From Liolophura sinensis (lineage: Eukaryota > Mollusca > Polyplacophora > Chitonida > Chitonidae), in the NCBI RefSeq assembly GCF_032854445.1, contig NC_088301.1, positions 434,001 through 498,000 of the forward strand: DNA of 64,000 bases, given 5' to 3'. The position numbers and the translations under genes are program-made. Below are positions 27,601 to 39,600 of this stretch, piece after piece. Under the pieces are notes generated by a model. That model saw only the letters and a program-made list of their open reading frames with translations. It did no database searches and was not told where the DNA came from. The first letter of the stretch is position 1, and each line of letters opens with the position of its first letter.

Positions 27601-30600
27601 AAGTGGCATTTATCTGTTTTAGAGTGGCACAAGCTGATATAGAAGTGGCATTTATCTGTTTCAGAGTGGCACAAGTTGATATAGAAGTGGCATTTATCTG
27701 TTTCAGAGTGGCACAAGTTGATATGGAAGTGGCATTTATCTGTTTCAGAGTGGCACAAGCTGATATAGAAGTGGCATTTATCTGTTTCAGAGTGGTTCAA
27801 GTTGATATAAAAGTGGCATTTATCTTTTTCTGAGTGGCACAAGTTGATATGGAAGTGGCATTTATCTGTTTCAAAGTGGCACAAGTTGATATAGAAGTGG
27901 CATTTATCTGTTTCAAAGTGGCATAAGCAGATATAGAAGTGGCATTTATCTGTTTCAAAGTGGCACAAGCAGATATAAAAGTGGCATTTATCTGTTTCAG
28001 AGTGGTACAAGTTGATATAGAAGTGGCATTTATCTGTTTCAGAGTGGTTCAAGTTGATATAGAAGTGGAATTTATCTTTTTCGGAGTGGCGCAAGTTGAT
28101 ATAGAAGTGGCATTTATCTGTTTCAAAGTGGCACAAGCAGATATAGAAGTGGCATTTATCTGTTTCAAAGTGGCACAAGCAGATATAGAAGTGGCATTTA
28201 TCTGTTTCAGAGTGGTTCAAGTTGATATAGAAGTGGCATTTATCTGTTTCAGAGTGGTTCAAGTTGATATAGAAGTGGCATTTATCTTTTTCGGAGTGGT
28301 TCAAGTTGATATAGAAGTGGCATTTATCTTTTTCGGAGTGGTTCAAGTTGATATAGAAGTGGCATTTATCTGTTTCAGAGTGATTCAAGTTGATATAGAA
28401 GTGGCATTTATCTGTTTCAAAGTGGCACAAGCAGATATAGAAGTGGCATTTATCTGTTTCAGAGTGGTAATGGTATCCAAGAAGAAGGCTCCTGTGGTGG
28501 TATCCTCAACCCTGGCTTACAACAGGGCCACTCAGCATGGCATACGCAGGTACGATTCACCAGCACATGCTGTCATAGGTCTGAATGAATAAGGTGACCA
28601 TGGGCTTAATTTATGACATACTGTAACCTGTCTGTACAGTCCAACTTTTTCGGACTAGTTTTGTATACTCAGGAGGAAAGTTACATGAATGATGGAGTTT
28701 AAAGTCTGCCTCTTTCCATTTAAATCATTGACTTTATTTATAATTATTGGATGACGAATAACCTAGTTGAAATCTTGGCTGAAAATCTGTGGTATCATGC
28801 ACACATTTTGTCTTTAGTGACACATAATATTTACAGTTAATCTGTGCCTTATTATAAATACATCTTTAATTTGTACAGATATGAAAACAGTGACTATCTT
28901 AGCTTAATGGAAAATTCTCCTTACTGGTGAATGGACTATTCAAACCAGACTACGTTTATGGAAATCTTGAACATGGCCAAATGCTGCATATCTTGACATG
29001 CCTTCTGACTTCATGTTGTGTGATGTTTTCTTGTAGACCCGACATCAGTGAGGACGTTCCGATTGTACGTGTTCGTCATTCGTCGGGGACTAGCCTTCGC
29101 CCTATCTCCACCACTTACGAGGATATGTTGACATTTGGCCTCCAGGTGCTGGCACGGACAGAGGATGGGCAGGTGGGTTTTCTCTCTTGTGGGATTAGAC
29201 ATAAATTGAACATCAACCTAGGTGGATAGTGCTGCAGCAGGGTGGATGGCACGTATGTCTTCACATCTTCGTGTATCTTCATCATATCTTGTGCAGGAAA
29301 TCAAATTTACTATCCACAGTTAAGAGAACGGTAAGGCTTTTTTTTTCTTTTTTCAAACAACATGGTACACTTCAATGGGAAATGAGATGTATCTCAGTGC
29401 ATATAAGGTACAAGGTGCAACTCCTAACACAGAAGCACCCATTGTGTGGGTTCAATCCCATTGTTTGACAAGGAATTTGTAAATCCCTTTGCTCTCACTG
29501 TCTGTTGGGGCCCTGGTGACAATAAGCGGTAGACGACGCTTGTAATGATTTATACTGTGTGATGCTGGTTTAAGACCTGCCTCCACCAGCGTGCAAGTCT
29601 GTACGTTATTTGACTGCAAATAATTGGATTTTGTGCACGTACATTGTTACTTAGGAATGTTTGTTTGATGTTTCAGGATGTATCATACAGCGAGTTTCTG
29701 GTGCCATCGCGGTACCAGCACATTGTCAGGTCACCACACCACCATGAGCAGGCATTGCTGGATACCCAAGGGCATCATGGTAAGCACACTGATTCCACGC
29801 TCACTTTGGCATTTCTTGAGTGCTTATTTACAGATGGTCAGACTTGCTACTAACGTGCAACGTGTATTCAGTTTTAATAGCATGAACTAAACTTCAGAGC
29901 ATGATCAGGGAATTATGAAACATGAAATAACATCAATCTTTGCTGAGAGCACTGGGAGTTAGTTTTATAAAACCATATTTGTTATGTGAAGTTAAGGGCT
30001 TACTTAACTATTAAAGTGCACTTCTTGAAACGTCTTGAAGCTTCTCGGGCCTGAATTATGGGAAACCTTGACAGTTTTCATCAACTGTTACAGGCCTTGT
30101 CATTGATACTGATCAAGGTTATGGCCCAGGATGAGCTGTCCACAAATGCCAAAGCCAAAAGGTTCTAAAATACCTTTCCTAAGCTCCACCATCTCCCCCC
30201 TCCCCCACTCCCCTCCCAACCACTCATCCAACCCACTTTAAACCATTAAACCATTAAAACACTGCAGTGTGCCAACCCTGGTGTTTGTATTAGGAAAGGT
30301 GTTGATTGTGGAGAAGGATAACAGAGGCCTCTGTGAAGTAATTGTTAGATTATCATTACCTGGGCAGCTTTGAAGCCATATGCTGTTTGCTATAATTATA
30401 AATTATTTACATGCATATGTATGTACATGTTGTAGCTTTCAGCATATTGACAAACAGTGACAGATCAGGTAGGAGGTTCCATAGGTAGAGCTGGAACACA
30501 CACAGGTGTCTCACATGGAAGGTAGAGCTAGGCCCCATTTTGTAAAAATTGCACCTACATGTTAATATTTCAGGGGAAAAGATTTAATGCAAACGAAAAT

Positions 30601-33600
30601 TTAGCAATTATTTGACACAGGCCATATGTACATGTGGTGCTATAGCAGGTTAGGGAACATTTCTAATTTCTGTCCGCTGAATTTGTGTTACTACGTTTAT
30701 CTGTGATCTTTACGCTGTCGCTTTTCCCCAGCGGTTTTGTCCTATACATTTTCTTGTACATTGTCTGATACAATTTCTTATCCAGTACTTTATATTATAA
30801 CTTGTCATGACTGTGAAGGGTGTGCCCAAAAGACAAAGCATATAAATTAGCTGTTCAAAGGTCGGACACTTTTTCACGGCATTGAAGGATACTCATTTCA
30901 CCTCTCTCAAACTCCGCGAGTACATGACAAGCTCCACCTAGTTGATCTATGTTGTAGCCACTACTCATGTCATTTCACCTCTCTCAAACTCAGCAAGTAC
31001 ATGACAAGCTCCACCCAGTTGATCTGTAGTAGCCACCACTCATGTCATTTCACCTCTCTCAAACTCAGCAAGTACATGACAAGCTCCACCCAGTTGATCT
31101 GTAGTAGCCACCACTCATGTCATTTCACCTCTCTCAAACTCAGCGAGTATATGACAAGCTCCACCCAGTTGGTCTGTAGTAGCCACCACTCATGTCATTT
31201 CACCTCTCTCAAACTCAGCGAGTATATGACAAGCTCCACCCAGTTGATCTGTAGTAGCCACCACTCATGTCATTTCACCTCTCTCAAACTCAGCGAGTAC
31301 ATGACAAGCTCCACCCAGTTGATCTGTAGTAGCCACCACTCATGTCATTTCACCTCTCTCAAACTCAGCGAGTATATGACAAGCTCCACCCAGTTGATCT
31401 GTAGTAGCCACCACTCATGTCATTTCTCCTCTCTCAAACTCAGCGAGTACATGACAAGCTCCACCCAGTTGATCTGTAGTAGCCACCACTCATGTCATTT
31501 CACCTCTCTCAAACTCAGCGAGTACATGACAAGCTCCACCCAGTTGATCTGTAGTAGCCACCACTCATGTCATTTCACCTCTCTCAAACTCAGCGAGTAT
31601 ATGACAAGCTCCACCCAGTTGATCTGTAGTAGCCACCACTCATGTCATTTCACCTCTCTCAAACTCAGCGAGTACATGACAAGCTCCACCTAGTTGATCT
31701 GTAGTAGCCACCACTCATGTCATTTCACCTCTCTCAAACTCAGCGAGTATATGACAAGCTCCACCCAGTTGATCTGTAGTAGCCACCACTCATGTCATTT
31801 CACCTCTCTCAAACTCAGCGAGTACATGACAAGCTCCAACCAGTTGATCTGTAGTAGCCACCACTCATGTCATTTCACCTCTCTCAAACTCAGCGAGTAT
31901 ATGACAAGCTCCACCCAGTTGATCTGTAGTAGCCACTACTCATGTCATTTCACCTCTCTCAAACTCAGCGAGTATGTGACAAGCTCCACCCAGTTGATCT
32001 GTAGTAGCCACCACTCATGTCATTTCACCTCTCTCAAACTCAGCGAGTATGTGACAAGCTCCACCCAGTTGATCTGTAGTAGCCACCACTCATGTCATTT
32101 CACCTCTCTCAAACTCAGCGAGTACATGACAAGCTCCACCCAGTTGATCTGTAGTAGCCACCACTCATGTCATTTCACCTCTCTCAAACTCAGCGAGTAT
32201 ATGACAAGCTCCACCCAGTTGATCTGTAGTAGCCACTACTCATGTCATTTCACCTCTCTCAAACTCAGCGAGTATGTGACAAGCTCCACCCAGTTGATCT
32301 GTAGTAGCCACCACTCATGTCATTTCACCTCTCTCAAACTCAGCGAGTATGTGACAAGCTCCACCTAGTTGATCTATGTGGTGGCCACGTCATTTCATTT
32401 CTAGTCATGTCATTTCTTCTCATGGCTTCCATCTTCTGACACACCTTACTAGAGGTGTCTGAAATCAGTTGTACTGGATGGGTTTATAAGTGTTTCATAC
32501 GCTCAAAAGTAACATCATGAACAAAGTTGTGCAAAAAGTTCTACTCTCACTCATTATCATTTTGTTTCCTGAGCTACAAAGTTTGATACGAATCAACTTT
32601 GAAAGTTGTGCACATGTACGGTTACTTTCCATTGTACAGGCAAAAAATGTCTGAAGTCTCATGTGACCATTGGTCAAGCATCCTTGACCATTTTTATACT
32701 AATGTTTGATGTCGTATGCTAACTTCTCCAGTCCTGGCACACAGAAGTTTCTCTTATGACCCTACCCTAGCACAGAGAATGACCACAACCCCATCCATTC
32801 TGGAGAAAGGTAATTCCCCGTGTTTTGTGTGAGCTTTAGAGGAATACCCTTAACATCCGCTTTTTCTGTATGTGTGTGTAGTGTGTATATTCATTATTGG
32901 TGTACCAGTATATGTGATCTCTGTAGACTTGCTGACAATCCTGTACTTGCTACTAACAACTCATGTAGGTTCTTATGCTCACTGCAAATTAAATCTGATT
33001 AGATTTACTCCAAATGTAATATCTCTGCTTTTACCATTTTCACAACTGCAGCCTCTGTAAATCACCAGTGTCCTGCCACAGATTTTCCCTTCCTCATGTG
33101 CATATAACTCGCCATACATACATTTGCTGGATTACAAAAGTGGTCTTTGATAGATAAAAGGCTGACAGTGTTATTACTGAACACTTTTTCTTGTGTACAG
33201 GGTGTTTTATGTCAGGAAACTTTCTCAGTTGTAGCGGTGTTGAGTTCATGCTTTACTCTGCACTTGATTGAGTAATGTCATATTAATGACATGAGTTGTC
33301 ATACTCTTTGTGAATCAATTCATGTTTTGCATGTACTCATGCATGGAAGTGGCATTTCGCGTTCTGCTTGTATGCTTTCTAATTGGCAGGTTGTCATAGT
33401 GTCTGTCTAATCCTAAGCAGGTTTGACACCTTGAGAATGCTTCCTTGCATCTAGTTAGGTATGATGTTCTTGTTTGTAACAGAATACTGGCAATGTTGCC
33501 AGTGTTGAAATGATAAATGAGCATCAGGTATGGAGGTTTTTATGGTGGGTACATGTTCTGCCTCTGGGTGGGAATGTATGTTTTGTTTTTGAGTATGGGA

Positions 33601-36600
33601 AAATCAAGCAATGTTTCAATGGCAGTGGACATCAAGTGTAAAACCTTTATGGTGCTTTCCTGCCCTAGAAGCCTTGGCAATGCATGTTCTGCTTTTGTGC
33701 TTTGATAGTCACACAATGTTGCAATTAGGACAGGTAATGAGCGTCAGTTGTCTCGCATGGGGAAGATTTTTGTATTCTACATCTTTTGATTCATTGGATA
33801 CAAATTGGCATTACATTGTCATCTGTGTTTTATAATAACAGGGTGTGGCCATATTGTAAGTATGTTGGGGCTACAGCACCCTACAGTCTGAAACTGGGCT
33901 TCTAAAATGTGCTGAATGCATGTACAGTAAATGTATTACAATGTAGCATACATGTACCTATACATAACACAGATGGGTTTAATGGTAAGCCTCGTGGACA
34001 GGCAACTCACTAATCACATACTGATGGTTTATTTCTCAGTGGCTTGTGGCTAAACATTTGCACTAAACAATGGCAGTAATAGTTAACTCCATGGATCTTG
34101 ATGTGTTATCTGTTATGATTTCTGGGTGAACTCAATTGCTTGACAGTACGTAAATAACCCAGTAACTTCAAGTCTATGTACAGTTGCTAAAGGTTACTGG
34201 ATTATTTATCATGCTGATTCTCTTATCCAAACCCTTATTACTCATGCCAGAGTTACCTCCCTTGTTCCAGTTGCAGAGGAGCCTGACGCAGGTTATGACC
34301 CCTGTGCACTGGATGACCCTGAGCTGAGTTCAGGAAGTTACCGCACTCTAATGACCTTCCCCTCCTACATTGTAAGTACTTTGCTTGTTTTATGTTTCAG
34401 CAATTGCACAGATCCCTGTCACATATGTTCTAATGAGGAAGAGATGTAGTTGTCGCAAACATATTAGTTCTATATTAGATTTTCAGAAGTTGAACTTCTT
34501 TGATTCAAAGGTGTTCTTAAGTCATTAAGTAACAACTTACTCTACGAAACTGAACCCATAAACACACAGCAAAGCCAGTATGATGTGCATTTTGGAATTG
34601 TGCTGTACTGCTTGGAAAAATAAAAAACATGAGCAGTACCATGTGGCATCCAACACAGAGACAAGGGTAACATAATACAGCACAGTCATGAACTTTGCGG
34701 TACTGGAGCCGGTTTCACAAAGCATGCTCAGCACTTCTAGCAACCAATACTGTAAGTATTTCGTGGCCACGGTAGCTACGTGCATGCAGCCCTATTTATG
34801 TGTTGTTTGATGAGCCCCTGATCAGCAGCCTCACTGTACATAATCCCAACCACACAGTACCACTAAGTACATTGTGAGATGAGCCCCTCATCAGCAGTCT
34901 CACTGTACATAATCCCCAACCACACAGTACTGCAAAGCACATTGTGAGATGAGACCTTGGTCAGCAGTCTCACTGTACATAATCCCCAACCACACAGTAT
35001 CGCTAAGCACATTATGAGATGAGCCCCTCATCAGCAGTCTCACTGCACATAATCCCCAACCACACAGTACTGTTAAGAACATTGTGAGATGAGACCCTGA
35101 TCAGCAGTCTCACTGTACATAATCCCCAACCACACAGTACCGCAAAACACATTGTGAGATGAGACCCTGGTCAGCAATCTCACTGTACATAATCCCCAAC
35201 CACACAGTACTGCAAAGCACATTGTGAGATGAAACCCTGGTCAGCAGTCTCACTGTACATAATCCCCAACCACACAGTATCGCTAAGCACATGGTGAGAT
35301 GAGACCCTCATCAGCAGTCTCACTGTACATATGCCCCAACCACACAGTACCGCTAAGCACATTGTGAGATGAGACCCTGGTCAGCAGTCTCACTGTACAT
35401 AATCCCCAACCACACAGTACCGCTAAGCACATTGTGAGATGAGACCCTGGTCAGCAGTCTCACTGTACATAATCCCCAACCACACAGTACCGCTAAGCAC
35501 ATTGTGAGATGAAAACCCGGATCAGCAGTCTCACTGTACATAATCCCCAACGACACAGTACCGCTAAGCACATTGTGAGATGAGACCCTGGTCAGCAGTC
35601 TCACTGTACATAATCCCCAACCACACAGTACTGCTAAGCACATTGTGAGATGAAAACCCAGATCAGCAGTCTCACTGTACATAATCCCCAACCACACAGT
35701 ACTGCAAAGCACATTGTGAGATGAGACCCTGGTCAGCAGTCTCACTGTACATAATCCCCAACCACACAGTATCGCTAAGCACATTGTGAGATGAGACCGT
35801 GGTCAGCAGTCTCACTGTACATAATCCCCAACCACACAGTACTGCTAAGCACATTGTGAGATGAGACCGTGGTCAGCAGTCTCACTGGACATATGCCTCA
35901 ACCACACAGTACTGCAAAGCACATTGTGAGATGAAAACCCGGATCAGCAGTCTCACTGTACATAATCCCCAACCACACAGTATCGCTAAGCACATTGTGA
36001 GATGAGACCCTGGTAAGCAGTCTCACTGTACATAATCCCCAACCACACAGTACTGCTAAGCACATTGTGAGATGAGACCTTGGTCAGCAGTCTCACTGTA
36101 CATATGCCTCAACCACACAGTACTGCAAAGCACATTGTGAGATGAAAACCCAGATCAGCAGTCTCACTGTACATAATCCCCAACCACACAGTACTGCTAA
36201 GCACATTGTGAGATGAAAACCCAGATCAGCAGTCTCACTGTACATAATCCCCAACCACACAGTACTGCTAAGCACATTGTGAGATGAAAACCCGGATCAG
36301 CAGTCTCACTGTACATAATCCTCAACCACACAGTACTGCTAAGCACATTGTGAGATGAGACCTTGGTCAGCAGTCTCACTGTACATAATCTCCAACCACA
36401 CAGTATCGCTAAGCACATGGTGAGATGAGACCCTGATCAGCAGTTGCCCTGTACATATGCCCCGACCACAGCTAAACACATTTTTAAAACCAAGGTAGCT
36501 TGTGGCGTACTGTGCAGTATATGCCGAGAACCATGTGGTGAAAATAGTGTTGTGATAGGTTTGGTTGTTTAACACTGGTTACTACGATTACCATTTATCT

Positions 36601-39600
36601 TTTTCCAGATATCTGTGCTTGACTTTGAGACCATTCAACACTGGTTACCATTGTTACCATTTATCTTTCTCCATGCCGCTATGATTGACTATGTGAGACC
36701 ATTCAACTCTAGTTACCATGGTTACTATTTCTCTTTCCTTAGACCTCTGTGATTGACTATGTGAGACCATCAGAGCTAAAGAAGGAGCTGAATGAAAGGT
36801 TTCATGAAAAGTTCCCACAAATTCAGCTGACCCTGAGCAAATTACGCAGGTAAAAACAACATTCATATTTGTACAAATGCCTGTATATATGTATATATTA
36901 ATAGTTCAGCCAGTGATGTTGTTTAAGAGCTCTCGCTGACAAAGTGATACGTGTCTTTACACCTTGACTAAGGAGCTGAGAACACATCCAGCTGTATTAG
37001 CCATCAGTGTGGCCAATACTGTGGAACTGAGAACACATCCAGCCATATTGGCCGTCACTGTGGGCAGTACTATGGAGCTAAGAACACATCCAGCTGTATT
37101 GGCCGTCACTGTGGCCAATACTGTGGAGCTGAGAACACACTGTGGAGCTGAGAACACATCCAGCTGTATTGGCTGTCACTGTGGATTTTTGTTTATCCTA
37201 GGTACTACCCAGCTTTCACTACCATCAACCTGACTGCTGTCATTAAAGCGAAAAGTTTTTGACAACAACAGTACATTACCATAAGTTGAATTAACTATTC
37301 ATAACTTCAGATTTAGGACATCATAATTGACAGGAGTACTCATGGAGTGTTCATGATAATATATAGCTTTTATATGTGGTAATACTCACAGTTGTGAAAA
37401 TATTCCTATTGTCTCACTGTTCTGTGTGTTGTGTATTTCACAGCTTAAAGAGGGAGTTGAAACGAATTGCTGCAGAAAAGGTGAATATAAACTTAATTAC
37501 AAACATATTTATTGGCACCTTATCAAATGTAGATGATTTTTTGTTGACTTCATTTTATTTCACAGTTATTGCCTGATTAATATCAATGTTGCCCCAAAGT
37601 TTTTGCGCAGGAAGGTTTTCCTGTGTTCATGACAAGATGTTACACTATTTGCGATGATTTTAATACTAACCTTTTTTATTTCAGTGCGGAGTAGATCTGT
37701 GGACAGTGGCACAGTCTTATGTGTATTATGAAAAACTAACTTTGAAGGTAACTTTTGAATTCAAGTAACATTCAGGCTACATATTCTGTATGAAAATTCT
37801 TCTTGTATGCAAAATGCATGTTTATATCTTGTTTATGTAATTTGATTTTGGTACTCAATTACAGTGGTTAAGATACATGTAAATCCTTTCAATGTCTTGT
37901 GAACAGTTTGAGACATTAACCAAACACTGGGTATACATGTAATTGTCTTGGAGTAACAAGGATTCTTGTTTATGCCTGCACCTGTTGAACTGCAAAGATC
38001 AGCCTAAACTATCGGTCCACTGGATATACCTTTTACATTGTCACTTGATTCAGGTGTCATTGGAAGACTCACGAAATCACAACAGCGAAAACACTGTAAG
38101 ACAGGCCATTCAGTGCACTGGTAGTGTACTTAATAGTGACCATTCCTTCACTCATTGCACTGGTAGTGTACTTAATAGTGACCATTCCTTCAATCAGTGC
38201 ACTGGTAGTGTACTTAATAGTGACCATTCCTTCACTCGAGCACTGGCAGTGTACTTAATAGTGACCATTCCTTCACTCAGTGTACTGGAAGTGTACTTAA
38301 TAGTGACCATTCCTTCACTCGGTGCACTGGTAGTGTACTTAATAGTGACCATTCCTTCATTCGTTGCACTGGCAGTGTACTTAATAGTGACCATTCCTTC
38401 ACTCAGTGTACTGGAAGTGTACTTAATAGTGACCATTCCTTCACTCGTTGCACTGGTAGTGTACTTAATAGTGACCTATCCTTCACTCGGTGCACTGGTT
38501 GTGTACCTAATAGTGACCATTCCTTCACTCAGTGCACTGGTAGTGTACCTAATAGTGACTATTCCTTCACATGGTGCACTGTTTGTGTACTTTATAGTGA
38601 CCATTCCTTCACACAGTGTACTGGCAGTGTACTTAATGGTGACCATTCCTTCACACAGTGCACTGGTAGTGCACTTAGTAGTGACCATTCCTTCACTCGT
38701 TGCTCCGGTAATGTACTTAATAGTGACCATTCCTTCACTCAGTGCACTGGCAGTGTACTTAATAGTAACCATTCCTTCACACAGTGGAGTGGTAGTGTAC
38801 TTAATAGTGACCATTCCTTCACTCGTTGCACTGGTAGTGTACTTAATAGTGACCATTCCTTCACTCGTTGCATTGGTAGTGTACTTAATAGTGACCATTC
38901 CTTCACATGGTGCACTGGTAGTGTACTTAATAGTGACCATTCCTTCACTCCAGCACTGGCAGTGTACTTAATAGTAACCATTCCTTCACACAGTGTAGTG
39001 GTAGTGTACTTAATAGTGACCATTCCTTCACACAGTGTACTGGTAGTGTACTTAATAGTGACCATTCCTTCACTCGAGCACTGGCAGTGTACTTAATAGT
39101 AACCATTCCTTCACACAGTGTACTGGTAGTGTACTTAATAGTGACCATTCCTTCACTCGAGCACTGGCAGTGTACTTAATAGTAACCATTCCTTCACACA
39201 GTGTACTGGTAGTGTACTTAATAGTGACCATTCCTTCACTCGAGCACTGGCAGTGTACTTAATAGTAACCATTCCTTCACACAGTGTACTGGTAGTGTAC
39301 TTAATAGTGACCGTTCCTTCACTGGTGAGGATAGGAATACTTTTTTACACAACATGTAAGCCATCAGACTTAAACTGAAATGTGGAGACTTGAAACATAT
39401 TACAGCTCACTTTACTTCTGAGCCAAGGCCAGTGTGAATGAACATGGCTCATACAGAAAGGTAGATTTGATGTGACTATTCCTGTTTTTGTTGTAGCATC
39501 TGATAACCAAGCAGAACCGTAAACTGTGTGCTGGAGCCTGCCTGATGCTGTCTGCCAAGCTGAATGATGTGAAAGGCGCAGATCTGTCAAAGCTTATACA

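Noticed and set aside
26823-28430. 535-codon minus-strand and 365-codon plus-strand open frames
   Set aside because: Both are by-products of the 42-bp array (14 codons per unit). No start context, signal or homology, and the array is intronic.
31001-32368. Two tandem 230- and 224-codon frames ([16 protein letters not shown] repeats)
   Set aside because: 25-codon translation of the 75-bp array; no gene signals.
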